The notes beneath the pieces were generated by a model that was not told the origin of the DNA, did no database searches, and saw only the letters and a list, made by a program, of their open reading frames with translations. A program made the position numbers and the translations under genes. From JAWLBY01 sp041687455 (GTDB taxonomy: Bacteria > Pseudomonadota > Gammaproteobacteria > Xanthomonadales > Xanthomonadaceae), in NCBI GenBank assembly GCA_041687455.1, contig JAWLBY010000005.1, positions 62,001 to 126,000 on the forward strand: 64,000 bases of DNA. The letters run 5' to 3'. This document shows positions 1 to 9,113 of this stretch, piece after piece. How positions within the stretch are numbered: position 1 is the first letter of the stretch; every line of letters begins with the position of its first letter.

Positions 1-1
1 G

Positions 2-613
2 CGTGCGCTGGCCCGGCGTGGCCTGCGTGCGGTCGGCATGAAGCCGGTCGCGAGCGGCTGCGAGGACGGTGGCGAAGGCTGGCGCAACGACGACGCGCTG
101 GTGCTGCAATCGGCCGGCGGCGTGGCCGTCGACTACGCGCTGGTCAATCCGTATCCGCTGCCGGAGCCGACCGCGCCGGAGATCGCCGCGGCGCGCGCCG
201 GGGTCGATCTGCAGCTCGAGCCGATCGCGCAGGCATTCGCGCGGTTGCACGCCGATGCCGACATCATCGTCGTCGAAGGCGTCGGTGGCTGGCTGGCGCC
301 GCTGTCGCGCGAGGCGATGCAGTCGGATCTGGTGCGGCGGCTCGATCTGCCGGTGCTGCTGGTGGTCGGCATCCGGCTCGGCTGCATCAACCACGCACTG
401 CTCAGCGCGCGGGCGCTGCTCGACGACGGTGTTGCGCTGCTCGGCTGGATCGGCAACCGGATCGATCCGGCCATGGCGTTTGCCGACGACACCGTGCGGA
501 TCCTGCGTGACCGGTTGCCGCTGCCGTACCTGGGCGAGCTGCCGTTCGGAGCCGCCGGGGCCGCCGCCGCCGAAGCGCTGGCCGGCGCGGCGGCTCGCCT
601 CGCCGACCGCTGA
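2..613 (+). CDS. bioD: Dethiobiotin synthetase BioD, 5'-truncated by the window edge
   Basis: Closes the ureido ring of dethiobiotin from 7,8-diaminopelargonate, CO2 and ATP in the cytoplasm, the step before biotin synthase. The frame is open from base 2, so the N-terminal P-loop lies outside the window and 203 residues are visible. KPVASG near the left edge, EGVGGWLAPL at visible residues 92-101, the LGCINHALLSARA segment and GWIGNRID are typical BioD features. The ATG at 38 is internal (KPVASG follows it directly) and is not the start. The gene ends 12 bp from the stop of the convergent ntrY-like gene, so any terminator is shared or absent. Other bio genes are not in view. Confidence 0.9.
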   Translation, partial: RALARRGLRAVGMKPVASGCEDGGEGWRNDDALVLQSAGGVAVDYALVNPYPLPEPTAPEIAAARAGVDLQLEPIAQAFARLHADADIIVVEGVGGWLAPLSREAMQSDLVRRLDLPVLLVVGIRLGCINHALLSARALLDDGVALLGWIGNRIDPAMAFADDTVRILRDRLPLPYLGELPFGAAGAAAAEALAGAAARLADR

Positions 614-625
614 GTCGGGACGCGC

Positions 626-2764
626 TCAGCGCGGCAGGCGCAGCACGAAGCAGGCGCCGCCGAGCGGACTGGCGCAGGTCACGAGCTGGCCGCCGTGCTC
701 CTCGGCGATCTTGCGGACGATCGCGAGGCCGAGGCCGGTGCCTTTCGGCTTGGTGCTGCGGTACGGCTCGAACCAGCCGGCATCGAACTCGGCCGGCAGG
801 CCGGGGCCGTCGTCGGCGACGCTGAGCTCGACCAGCGGCCGCTCGCCGTCCAGCACGCGGGTGCCGACCTCGATCCTGACCCGCTCGCGCTCGGCACCGG
901 CTTCCTGCGCGTTCTTGATCAGGTTGTGCAGCACCTGCCGCAGTCGGCCGGCGTCGCCGCGCACGATCGGTGCCGGCGTCGCCAGCCGGGTGTCGAACTG
1001 CAGTCGCGGGTCGCCGGCGTACAGTTCGCGCAGGTCGTCGACCAGCGCGTTCAGATCGACCGGCTCGCGCCGCAGCACCTGCGGCCGGGCGTAGTCGCCG
1101 AACGCATTGACCAGCGTCTTCAGTGCCTCGACCTGGGCGACGATCGTGTGCGTCGCGCGATCGAGCACCTGGGCTTCCGGTTCGGCCAGGCCCGGCAGCA
1201 CGCGACGCCGCAGCCGTTCGGCCGAGAGCTGGATCGGCGTCAGCGGATTCTTGACCTCGTGCGCGAGCCGTCGGGCGACTTCGGCCCACGCCGCGTCGCG
1301 ACGCGCGCGATCGATCTCGGTGGTGTCGTCGAACACCGCGACGACGCCGTCGTCGGGCAGCCGGGCGCCGCGCACGATCAGCAACTGCCGCTCGCCACCC
1401 CGCGGCAGCGCCACTTCCTCGCGAAACTCCGGTGCGCCTTCGCGGGCGCGCGCCAGCACCAGCTCGAACAGCGGCGCGCAGTCCGGCGCGCTGCGGCGCA
1501 GTTCGGCCAGCGTGCTGCCGATCCGGCTCGCCAGCGGTTCGTCGAGCAGCGTCGAGGCGGCCTGGTTGGCACCGCGCAGGCAGCCGCCGGCATCGACGAT
1601 CAGCACGCCGGAACTCAGCCGCGCCAGCACCGTCTCGAGGAAGGCACGCTGTCGCTCGGTCTGCTCGGCGCTGCTGCGCGCGGCCGCGCTGGCCAGGCGC
1701 AGTTCGCGCAGCATCCGGTTGAAGCTGTCGATCAGGAAGCCGAGTTCGTCGTTCGGCGCCGGCGGCAGGTCGGCATCGTAGCGACCGGCGGCGACCGAGC
1801 GGGTGGCACTGGCGAGGCGACCGATCGGTGCGACCAGCCGCCGGGTCAGCGCGAACGCCGACAGGATCGCCAGCAGCACCGAGATCAGCAGCACGAAACT
1901 CAGGATCAGCGCGAAGGCGAGTTTCAGCGCGTCGCGCAGGAAACGCGCCTGGCGCACCGCAGCGGCCCCGTTTTCGATGCTCCGCGCGCGCTCGGCGTAG
2001 GCATCCGGCAACGCATACAACGCCTGCAGCAGCGGCTCGGCGCCAGGGCGGCCCGGCAGCCGCCGCAGCAGGCGCAACTGCATCCGCTGCTCGTCGACCT
2101 CGGCGGCACCGTAGTGACCGCGACCGGTCAGGGCCAGCCGCTCGGCGTCTCCGGGCGGCGTCGATTGAAGCCAGTCCGGGTCGGCCGCGGCCAGCGCGCG
2201 CAGCCGGCCGTCGGCCGAGTACACCGCCAGTTGCCGCGCCTCGCTGCGGTCGATCAGCGCCTCCAGCGTGGCCGACCAGTCCGTTCCAGCGCTGGCGTCG
2301 ATGTCGTCCAGCAGCGTGTCGAGCTCGCTATCGGCGAGCTGCAGTCGCAGATCGAGATAGAGCCGGCCGATCCCGACCGCCTGCTCCAGTGCCTCGGCGC
2401 TGTTGGCCTGCAGCCAACTGTCGACCGTCGCGCCGATGAAGCGCAGCGAAAAGCCGTAGACCAGCAGCACCGGCGGCAGCGCCAGCACCAGCAGCCAGAC
2501 CAGCAGCCGCCGCGTCATCCGTGCGCCCGGCACCTGCTGCCGGAGCTGCCGGCGCAGCCGCCACAACCGCTGCAGGATCGCGACCGTCAATGCCAGCAGC
2601 GCCAGTGCCGCGATCACGAACACGAACGGGTAGTAGCGCGCGTAGCCCTGGCCCAGGCCCTCGGCATCGGCGGCCAGGTACAGCGCGCTCAGCATCAGCA
2701 GCGCCAGTGCCAGCACCAGCGCCGCGGTGCCGAGCTTGACGATCAGGCGCGAGCGGCTTGCCAT
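626..2764 (-). CDS. ntrY: NtrY-like membrane sensor histidine kinase
   Basis: A 712-residue membrane sensor kinase. Hydrophobic segments lie near residues 8-31, 45-67, 87-108 and 282-306, enclosing a periplasmic region of about 170 residues. They are followed by a HAMP linker (about 310-365), a PAS region (375-490), HisKA with the phospho-acceptor His502 in AHEVKNPLTPIQ, and an HATPase domain (N box NLIKNAQEAG, G boxes DDGPGLP and GTGLGLAIV). This is the NtrY/PAS type of gammaproteobacteria. It is last in the def-fmt-rsmB-DUF4390-ntrY run and overlaps the end of the DUF4390 gene by 22 nt. The NtrX response regulator that usually follows is absent: bioD is met convergently instead. The signal sensed is unknown. 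Confidence 0.9.
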   Translation of the reverse strand: MASRSRLIVKLGTAALVLALALLMLSALYLAADAEGLGQGYARYYPFVFVIAALALLALTVAILQRLWRLRRQLRQQVPGARMTRRLLVWLLVLALPPVLLVYGFSLRFIGATVDSWLQANSAEALEQAVGIGRLYLDLRLQLADSELDTLLDDIDASAGTDWSATLEALIDRSEARQLAVYSADGRLRALAAADPDWLQSTPPGDAERLALTGRGHYGAAEVDEQRMQLRLLRRLPGRPGAEPLLQALYALPDAYAERARSIENGAAAVRQARFLRDALKLAFALILSFVLLISVLLAILSAFALTRRLVAPIGRLASATRSVAAGRYDADLPPAPNDELGFLIDSFNRMLRELRLASAAARSSAEQTERQRAFLETVLARLSSGVLIVDAGGCLRGANQAASTLLDEPLASRIGSTLAELRRSAPDCAPLFELVLARAREGAPEFREEVALPRGGERQLLIVRGARLPDDGVVAVFDDTTEIDRARRDAAWAEVARRLAHEVKNPLTPIQLSAERLRRRVLPGLAEPEAQVLDRATHTIVAQVEALKTLVNAFGDYARPQVLRREPVDLNALVDDLRELYAGDPRLQFDTRLATPAPIVRGDAGRLRQVLHNLIKNAQEAGAERERVRIEVGTRVLDGERPLVELSVADDGPGLPAEFDAGWFEPYRSTKPKGTGLGLAIVRKIAEEHGGQLVTCASPLGGACFVLRLPR

Positions 2765-3258
2765 GCGGTCGGCGGCGACACCAGTCGCCAGTCATCGGGA
2801 CGCAGCAGCGCCGGAAAGCGCAGCGGGGTCGGCAGCGAGGTCAGATCGAGTGCGACCGCGACCACGCCGGTGCAGTCGTCGGCCACCGGCGCCGACAGCG
2901 GCAGGCGGACCCGGTCGAGCGCCGCCAGCAGCGCGCTGCGGCGGCTGAAACGGCGCACCGGCTGGCGTGACTGGCGCAGTTCGTAGCTGCGCGTCAGCGC
3001 GGTGTAGCGCAGTTCGATCACGGCGGAATCGGCGTGGGTGCTGCAGCGGTCGATCCGGTACACCAGTCGCAGCGGAATGCCGGAGCCGAGTGCATCGAGC
3101 ATGGTCGGCGACAGGTGTAGTTGCTGGGTCACTTCGAGCTGCGGTCCGCCGGCGGTGTCGAGCAGCCGCGCCTGGCTGATGCGGGCGCGCTCCGGGGTCT
3201 CGCCGAGGCAGCCGGCCAGCAGCGCCGCCGCGAGCAGTACGCCGGCGGCTCGGGTCAT
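2743..3258 (-). CDS. DUF4390 family lipoprotein
   Basis: 171 residues. The ATG at 3258 was chosen because it gives a clean signal peptide ending in a lipobox (LLAAALLAGC), and because it lies 4 nt after the rsmB stop; the frame extends upstream but only through rsmB. A predicted lipidated periplasmic protein. The body (QLEVTQQLHLSPTMLDAL, IPLRLVYRIDR) matches the DUF4390 family, which characteristically sits between rsmB and ntrY in this lineage. Its function is unknown, and the position next to an NtrY-like sensor suggests, without proving, a link to envelope or nitrogen sensing. Confidence 0.8.
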   Translation of the reverse strand: MTRAAGVLLAAALLAGCLGETPERARISQARLLDTAGGPQLEVTQQLHLSPTMLDALGSGIPLRLVYRIDRCSTHADSAVIELRYTALTRSYELRQSRQPVRRFSRRSALLAALDRVRLPLSAPVADDCTGVVAVALDLTSLPTPLRFPALLRPDDWRLVSPPTAWQAARA

Positions 3259-3262
3259 CCGC

Positions 3263-4567
3263 TCAATCCGGCTTGTCGAGCACGGCATAAAAGAAGCCGT
3301 CCATGCCGCGATCGCCGGGCAGGCGTTGACGGCCGGCACCGGTGCGGCGGCCGAACCGCGCGCCCGGATCGACCGCCACGGCGTCGCGATGGCGTGCGAG
3401 GAAGGCATCGATCTGGCGGGCGTTCTCGTCCGGCAGCACGGAGCAGGTCGCATAGACTAGACGTCCGCCCGGGCGCAGCAAAGGCCACATCGCATCGAGC
3501 AAGCGCCGCTGCTCGGCGGCCAGTGCGGCAACGTCGGCGGGCCGCCGATGCCAGCGGATGTCCGGCTGGCGGCGGATCACGCCGGTTGCCGTGCACGGTG
3601 CATCGAGCAGGATCCGGTCGAACGGCCGCCCGTCCCACCAGGCCGAGACATCGGCGGCGTCGGCGCATTGCGTCGCGGCATGCACGCCGACCCGCGTCAG
3701 GGTCTGCTCGACCCGGCGCAGCCGGGCCGGATCGCGGTCGAGCGCCAGCAGCTCGAGATCGACCGCTTCGAGCAACGCGGCCGCCTTGCCGCCCGGGGCT
3801 GCGCAGGCATCGAGCACGCGCTCGCCGGCGCGCGCGCCGAGCAGGTCGGTGCAGGCCTGGGCCGATCCGTCCTGCACCGACACCCAGCCGTGCTCCCAGC
3901 CGGGCAGCGACGTCACCGGGCGCGATTCGGGCAGCCTCAGTGCGGCCGGTAGTTCGGGGTCGAGCTCGAACGCGATGCCGGCTTCGCGCAGCCGTGAGTG
4001 GTAGTCGAGCGGATCGATCCGGCGCCGGTTGACCCGCAGCCACAGCGGGGCTTCGTCGTTGTTGGCGGCGACGATCGCCGGCCAGTCGTCAGGCCAGGCG
4101 GTGCGCAATGCGTCGAGCAGCCACGGCGGGTGGGCGTGGCGGTAGCGGTCGTCGGCAGCGAGCGCCTGCTCGATCGCGTCACGCTCGCGCTCGAAGCGAC
4201 GCAGCACCGCGTTGACCAGCCCGACCAGCCGCGGCTGGCCGAGCGTGCGCGCGGCCTCGGCGGTGGCGCCGATCGCGGCGTAGGCCGGCAACCCGAGCCG
4301 CTCGAGCTGGGCCAGTCCGGCCAGCAGCAGGCCATGCACGGCGCGGGCACTGACCGGCAGCGGCCGCTCGAGCAGGTGTTCGAGGATCGCCTCGTAACGC
4401 GGCAGGAAGCGGCAACCCTGCATCGCGATCGCCTCGCACAGCGCGCGGTCGCGGCTGTCGTCGAGCCGGTCGCGCAGCGCCGGCAGTGCGCTCTTCAGCG
4501 AGCGGCCGTCAAAACGGACCGCGCTCAGCGCGCGGGCAGCGGCGGCTCGCGGTGCGGCGCCACTCAC
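3263..4567 (-). CDS. rsmB: 16S rRNA m5C967 methyltransferase RsmB
   Basis: Methylates C967 of 16S rRNA with S-adenosylmethionine. 434 residues: an N-terminal NusB-like RNA-binding domain, then the Rossmann methyltransferase with SAM motif VLDACAAPGGK, the catalytic DAPC in motif IV (DAPCTATGVIRR) and the second cysteine in ATCSVLPDEN. The start is GTG at 4567, overlapping the fmt stop by 4 nt (GTGA), which indicates translational coupling; the length is normal for the family. The def-fmt-rsmB order is conserved across gammaproteobacteria. Confidence 0.95.
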   Translation of the reverse strand: MSGAAPRAAAARALSAVRFDGRSLKSALPALRDRLDDSRDRALCEAIAMQGCRFLPRYEAILEHLLERPLPVSARAVHGLLLAGLAQLERLGLPAYAAIGATAEAARTLGQPRLVGLVNAVLRRFERERDAIEQALAADDRYRHAHPPWLLDALRTAWPDDWPAIVAANNDEAPLWLRVNRRRIDPLDYHSRLREAGIAFELDPELPAALRLPESRPVTSLPGWEHGWVSVQDGSAQACTDLLGARAGERVLDACAAPGGKAAALLEAVDLELLALDRDPARLRRVEQTLTRVGVHAATQCADAADVSAWWDGRPFDRILLDAPCTATGVIRRQPDIRWHRRPADVAALAAEQRRLLDAMWPLLRPGGRLVYATCSVLPDENARQIDAFLARHRDAVAVDPGARFGRRTGAGRQRLPGDRGMDGFFYAVLDKPD

Positions 4568-5517
4568 GCGATCGATGCCATGCGCAGCTCGGGCCGGGCG
4601 TTCAGGAAATCGGCCACCGGCAGCGGGCGGCCGCCTTCGCGCTGGACCACTGTCAGCCGCAGCGCGCCGTCGCCGCAGGCGATGTCGAGCCCGTCACGCG
4701 AGGCGCCCAGCACGCTGCCCGGTGCTGCCGTCGGCGCCGTGGCGAGCGGCCGCGCGCGGTGGATCCGCAGCCGTTCGCCAGCAACCTGCGCCTCGGCCAC
4801 CGGCCACGGCGAGAACGCCCGTACCCGCCGTGCCAGCAGCGTCGCCGGCTGGCTCCAGTCGAGCTGCGCTTCGCGCTTGTCGAGTTTGCTGGCGTAGGTG
4901 ACGCCGTCGGCCGGTTGCGGCGTCGGCTGCGGACGCAGGCCGGCACGCAGCAGCCCGATGCCGTCGCGCAGCACCTCGGCGCCGAGCGCGGCGAGCCGAT
5001 CATGCAGCTCGCCGGCAGTCTCGTCGTCGCCGATCGGCGTTGCCAGCCGCAGCAGCACCGGGCCGGTATCGAGGCCCTTCTCCATCTGCATCAGGCAGAC
5101 GCCGGTCTCGGCATCGCCGGCTTCGATCGCCCGCTGGATCGGTGCCGCACCGCGCCAGCGCGGCAGCAGCGACGCGTGGACGTTCCAGCAGCCGAAGCGC
5201 GGGATGTCGAGCACCGCCTGCGGCAGGATCAGCCCGTAGGCGACCACCACCAGCAGGTCCGGCTGCAGATCGCGCAACTGCTGCCGGACCTCGGCGTTGC
5301 GCAGAGACTCCGGCTGGCGGACCTCGATGCCGGCCGCCAGCGCGGTCCGCTTGACCGGGCTCGGCTGAAGCTGCCGGCCGCGGCCAGCCGGACGATCCGG
5401 TTGCGTGTAGACGGCAATCGGCGGTACCGGTCCCTGGATCAATGCCTCGAGGCACGGAACGGCGAATTCCGGCGTGCCGGCGAACACCACGCGCAGCGCG
5501 GAACGGGAGTCGGTCAT
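4564..5517 (-). CDS. fmt: Methionyl-tRNA formyltransferase
   Basis: Formylates Met-tRNAi with 10-formyltetrahydrofolate to make the initiator fMet-tRNA. The 317 residues carry the VVFAGTPEFAVPCLEAL start, the folate-binding signature NVHASLLPRWRGAAPIQ with the catalytic Asn/His, and the downstream C-terminal tRNA-binding domain. It lies 82 nt downstream of def, which encodes the enzyme that later removes the formyl group, and it overlaps rsmB by 4 nt. The length is typical. Confidence 0.96.
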   Translation of the reverse strand: MTDSRSALRVVFAGTPEFAVPCLEALIQGPVPPIAVYTQPDRPAGRGRQLQPSPVKRTALAAGIEVRQPESLRNAEVRQQLRDLQPDLLVVVAYGLILPQAVLDIPRFGCWNVHASLLPRWRGAAPIQRAIEAGDAETGVCLMQMEKGLDTGPVLLRLATPIGDDETAGELHDRLAALGAEVLRDGIGLLRAGLRPQPTPQPADGVTYASKLDKREAQLDWSQPATLLARRVRAFSPWPVAEAQVAGERLRIHRARPLATAPTAAPGSVLGASRDGLDIACGDGALRLTVVQREGGRPLPVADFLNARPELRMASIA

Positions 5518-5599
5518 CGGGTCGCTCGGCAGACGAAGGTCGGAAGTTGTTCCGGCGCCGCGCGGCAGCGGCAGGCGCGGGTGCCGCGGCGGCGGTCGC

Positions 5600-6112
5600 T
5601 CAGGCCGCGTTGGCGCGGCGGTTCTTGGCCAGTCGACGCTTGACCATCTCGCGCTTCAGCGGCGACAGGTAGTCGACGAACAGGCGGCCGTCGAGGTGGT
5701 CCATCTCATGCTGGATGCAGACCGCCAGCAGGCCGTCGGCGGCGAGTTCGTAGGGCTGGCCATGCCGGTCCAGCGCGCGAACGGTGATCCGATCATGGCG
5801 GCTGACGTCGGCATAGATGCCCGGCACCGACAGACAGCCTTCCTGATGCACCTGGCTGCCTTCATGGCTGGTGATCTCCGGGTTGATGAACACCCGCGGC
5901 TCGTTCTTGTCCTCGCTGACGTCGATGACCATGAAGCGCAGGTGGGTGTCGACCTGGCTGGCGGCCAACCCGATGCCCGGCGCCTGGTACATGGTCTCGA
6001 ACATGTCGTCGATCAGTTGCTGGAAGGCCGGCGTGAAATCGGCCTCGACCACGGCGCGGGCCTTGGTTCGCAGGCGCGGATCGGGGAATTCGAGAATCGG
6101 TAGCTGGGCCAT
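5600..6112 (-). CDS. def: Peptide deformylase
   Basis: A metalloenzyme that removes the N-formyl group from nascent proteins. 170 residues with the three family motifs: GIGLAA, EGCLSVP (metal-ligand Cys) and HEMDH (two His ligands and the catalytic Glu). The ATG at 6112 gives the canonical MAQLPILEFPDPRLR start; an upstream in-frame ATG at 6145 would add 11 residues without family support. First gene of the def-fmt-rsmB-DUF4390-ntrY unit and divergent from the LysM gene across 141 bp. A TAGAAT hexamer at 6161-6166 (minus strand) could be its -10, but no convincing -35 is seen. Confidence 0.96.
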   Translation of the reverse strand: MAQLPILEFPDPRLRTKARAVVEADFTPAFQQLIDDMFETMYQAPGIGLAASQVDTHLRFMVIDVSEDKNEPRVFINPEITSHEGSQVHQEGCLSVPGIYADVSRHDRITVRALDRHGQPYELAADGLLAVCIQHEMDHLDGRLFVDYLSPLKREMVKRRLAKNRRANAA

Positions 6113-6195
6113 GACGATCAGATGTGGCCGGCGGACGCACGGCACAAGAGGGATGGACCGATTCTAGCGGCTTTGCAGGACCGCTGCCGGTGCCA

Positions 6196-6224
6196 TTTCA
6201 CGGCCTCGACCTTTGGGCTATAGT
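6196..6224 (+). promoter_or_regulatory. Possible sigma-70 promoter for the LysM-dprA unit
   Basis: TTTCAC (6196-6201) and TATAGT (6219-6224) are separated by 17 bp, about 30 bp before the ATG at 6254. The -10 is good and the -35 is weak. Inferred from pattern only. Confidence 0.4.
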
Positions 6225-6253
6225 GCCGGCGTCCTGCGTGGGGAAACAGGTAG

Positions 6254-7417
6254 ATGGCCGCCATGCTTAAAAAGTTCCTTACGGTTTGTGCCGCTGCGTT
6301 GCTGAGCTTCAGCGCGATCGCTGTCGCAGTCGAGCTGCGCAAGGATCATCCCGACACCTACGTGGTGGTCCGCGGCGATACGCTGTGGGACATCGCCGGT
6401 CGTTTTCTCGAGCAGCCGTGGCGCTGGCCGGAGATCTGGCAGGCCAACCCGCAGATCGAGAATCCGCACCTGATCTATCCGGGCGACGAGATCAGCCTGG
6501 CCTATCTCAGCGACGGCCGGCCGCAACTGTCGGTGCGGCGACTGTCGCCGCAGGTGCGGCGGACGCCGATCGATGCGATCCCGACCGTGCCGCTGGCCGA
6601 CATCGAAGGCTTCCTGACCCGCACCCGCATGCTCGACGAGGATGAAGTCGAGCGGCTGCCGTACGTGCTGGGGGTCGAGGAATCGCGGCTGCGAGCCGGG
6701 CCGGGCGAGGTCGTCTATGTGCGCGGCGCCGATTTCCAGCCCGGCCAGCAATGGGCGGTGGTGCGTCCGACCATCCGTTACGCGGTCCACCCGCATCCGG
6801 CCACCGAGCGGCCGCGACTCAAGCGTGATCCGTGGAACGCCCGCGACGGGCTCGACTCGCAGACATCCGGCATCGAGTGGGCGTACTACGCGGCGTCCGA
6901 CAACGGCTTCGAAGTGCTCGGCTACGAAGTGATCCAGATGGCGACCGGACAGATCACCCGCGGCGGCGATCCGGCCACGCTGCTGCTCGATGTCCAGGGC
7001 CGTGAGGTCCGCCAGGGCGACCTGCTGATGCCGGTCGAGCCGCAGCCGTTCGACCTGAACTTCCATCCGCGCGCACCGCGCTCGCTGCCGCCGGGCCTGC
7101 AGATCCTCGCGATGACCGATCGTTCGACCTGGGGCGGCCCGCGTGACGTCGTTGCGCTGTCGGCCGGGGCCCGCGAAGGCATCGAGAATGGCCAGGTGTT
7201 CGCGATCTACGCGCCGGGCGACGAAGTCCGCGACGACATCCGCCACAAGCAGCGGCTGGTCGCAAACCTGCCGAGTCGCAAGGTCAAGCTGCCGGACGAG
7301 TTCGTCGGTCACGTGATGGTGTTCCGGACCTTCGACAAGGTCAGCTACGGCCTGATCATGGACGCGATCCGGCCGGCACATCTGGAAGATCGGCTCGGCA
7401 TGCCGCTCGGCTACTGA
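6254..7417 (+). CDS. LysM-domain peptidoglycan-binding protein
   Basis: 387 residues with a signal peptide (LKKFLTVCAAALLSFSAIAVA) followed by one LysM domain at about residues 35-85 (YVVVRGDTLWDIAGRFL ... NPHLIYPGDEISL). The remaining 300 residues have no motif I recognise. It is exported and probably binds peptidoglycan. An alternative start at 6263 (MLKKF) gives a more compact signal peptide. Homologues with the same architecture lie next to dprA and opposite def/fmt in Pseudomonas and Xanthomonas. The dprA gene follows after 22 bp, so the two are probably cotranscribed. Confidence 0.85.
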   Translation: MAAMLKKFLTVCAAALLSFSAIAVAVELRKDHPDTYVVVRGDTLWDIAGRFLEQPWRWPEIWQANPQIENPHLIYPGDEISLAYLSDGRPQLSVRRLSPQVRRTPIDAIPTVPLADIEGFLTRTRMLDEDEVERLPYVLGVEESRLRAGPGEVVYVRGADFQPGQQWAVVRPTIRYAVHPHPATERPRLKRDPWNARDGLDSQTSGIEWAYYAASDNGFEVLGYEVIQMATGQITRGGDPATLLLDVQGREVRQGDLLMPVEPQPFDLNFHPRAPRSLPPGLQILAMTDRSTWGGPRDVVALSAGAREGIENGQVFAIYAPGDEVRDDIRHKQRLVANLPSRKVKLPDEFVGHVMVFRTFDKVSYGLIMDAIRPAHLEDRLGMPLGY

Positions 7418-7439
7418 GCCGGGCGCACGCAGACCTCGA

Positions 7440-8591
7440 ATGCCGCGCTCCGTGGCGTCCGCCGAGGCGCGTGCCTGGCTGACGCTGATCCGCGCCCCCG
7501 GTCTCGGTGGCGTGCGGATCCGCGAACTGCTGGGCCGCTTCGGCTCGGCTGCGGCGGCAATCGCCGCCGGCCCGTCCGGCTGGCGCCAGGCCGGCATTCC
7601 GGCCGCCGCCTGCGATGCCTTGTCGCAGCCTGATCCGGCCCGGATCGACGACGACCTGCGCTGGCTGGATGCCGCCGACCACCATCTGCTGACCTGCGAC
7701 AGCGACGACTTCCCGGCCCTGCTCGCGCGGATGCCGGCCGCGCCGGCCGCGCTGTTCGTGGTCGGCGATCCGGGCCTGCTGTGGCTGCCGCAGATCGGTA
7801 TCGTCGGCAGCCGCAATCCGACTGCCGGCGGCCGCCAGAATGCCGCCGATTTCGCCGCGACCCTTGCGCGCGCCGGCCTCGCGGTGACCAGCGGTCTGGC
7901 CGAGGGCATCGACACCGCCGCTCACGCAGCAGCGTTGGCCGCCGGCCAGCCGACCCTCGCCGTGATGGGGACCGGGCCGGACCGGATCTACCCGGCCGGG
8001 CAGCGCCGGCTGGCCGAGCGGATCGTCGCCGCCGGCGCGCTGGTCAGCGAACTGCCGCCCGGCACCGGCGCCCAGCGCGAGCACTTTCCGCGGCGCAACC
8101 GGATCATCGCCGGGCTGTCGCTGGGCGTGCTGGTGGTCGAGGCGGCGGCGCGCAGCGGGGCTCTTATCACCGCCCGGCTCGCCAGCGAGGCGGGCCGCGA
8201 AGTGTTCGCGATCCCCGGGTCGATCCACAACCCGATGGCGCGCGGCTGCCACCGGCTGATCCGCGATGGCGCCGCATTGGTCGAGACGGCGCAGGACGTG
8301 TTCGACGCGCTCGGCCCGGTGGCCCGCGAACTCGGCGCCGAGCTGCGTCGGCGGATTGCTGCCGATCCGGCCGCACCGGCGGCGGTCGGCGGCGCCCCGT
8401 CGGCTGCAACGGCGGACGACGCCGAGCGGGTTCGGCTGTGGCAGGCGCTCGGCTTCGACCCGGTCGGCGTCGACGAACTGGCGGCACGCACCGGGTTGAC
8501 CGTCGCCGCCCTGTCCTCCATGCTGCTGGTAATGGAACTGGAGGGCCGGGTGGTCGCCGCGCATGGCCGCTACGCCCGCTGCGGCACCTGA
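7440..8591 (+). CDS. dprA: DNA-processing protein DprA/Smf
   Basis: Binds incoming single-stranded DNA and loads RecA during natural transformation. 383 residues: an N-terminal SAM-like region (to about 70), then the Rossmann-like DprA core with IVGSRNPTAGG, TSGLAEGIDTAAH, VMGTGPDRIYPAGQ, FPRRNRIIAGLS and GALITARLASE. A winged-helix C-terminal region (about 320-383, LTVAALSSMLLVMELEG) closes it. All core signatures are intact and the length is typical. Its neighbours LysM, smg and topA keep the standard gammaproteobacterial order. Confidence 0.95.
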   Translation: MPRSVASAEARAWLTLIRAPGLGGVRIRELLGRFGSAAAAIAAGPSGWRQAGIPAAACDALSQPDPARIDDDLRWLDAADHHLLTCDSDDFPALLARMPAAPAALFVVGDPGLLWLPQIGIVGSRNPTAGGRQNAADFAATLARAGLAVTSGLAEGIDTAAHAAALAAGQPTLAVMGTGPDRIYPAGQRRLAERIVAAGALVSELPPGTGAQREHFPRRNRIIAGLSLGVLVVEAAARSGALITARLASEAGREVFAIPGSIHNPMARGCHRLIRDGAALVETAQDVFDALGPVARELGAELRRRIAADPAAPAAVGGAPSAATADDAERVRLWQALGFDPVGVDELAARTGLTVAALSSMLLVMELEGRVVAAHGRYARCGT

Positions 8592-8633
8592 CGTCCCATA
8601 CCGCGCTGCTGTCGTGGCGCAGGCAGAGGATGG

Positions 8634-9113
8634 ATGAAAGAATCGATTCTGGACGTATTGCTGTACCTGTTCGAGAACTACTTCTACGAAGACCCGGACG
8701 CGGTCCGCGACCGTGAGTCCCTGCAGACCGGCCTGGTCACCGCCGGATTCAGCCCCGCCGAAATCACCAAGGCCTTCGACTGGCTCGACGAGCTGGCGCA
8801 GGGTCGCGGCCGGCTGCCGGACCAGGTCGGCTCGACGGCCGGCCCGGTGCGGGTCTACTCGGACCGCGAGGAAGCACGGCTCGACGCCGAATGCCGCGGA
8901 TTCATGCTGTTCCTCGAACAGGCCGGCGTGCTCGATGCCGAGCGCCGCGAGCTGGTGGTCGACCGGGTGCTGGCGCTCGACCACGAACTCATCGACATCG
9001 AAGACCTCAAGTGGGTGGTGTTGATGGTGCTGTTCAACCAGCCCGGGCAGGAAGCCGCGTTCGCCTGGATGGAAAATCACATGTTCGACGACGCCGGTGA
9101 CGTGCTGCACTGA
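8634..9113 (+). CDS. smg: Smg/DUF494 family protein
   Basis: 159 residues beginning MKESILDVLLYLFENYF, with the acidic helical body (GFSPAEITKAFDWLDEL, DRVLALDHELIDIEDLKWVVLMVL) of the DUF494/Smg family. The molecular function is not established; the gene is almost always found between dprA and topA, as here. It starts 42 bp after dprA. Probably cytoplasmic, since no signal peptide or membrane segment is visible. Confidence 0.9.
   Translation: MKESILDVLLYLFENYFYEDPDAVRDRESLQTGLVTAGFSPAEITKAFDWLDELAQGRGRLPDQVGSTAGPVRVYSDREEARLDAECRGFMLFLEQAGVLDAERRELVVDRVLALDHELIDIEDLKWVVLMVLFNQPGQEAAFAWMENHMFDDAGDVLH

Noticed and set aside
695..2986. A 763-codon open frame opposite ntrY
   Set aside because: Antisense shadow; the ntrY frame has complete kinase motifs.
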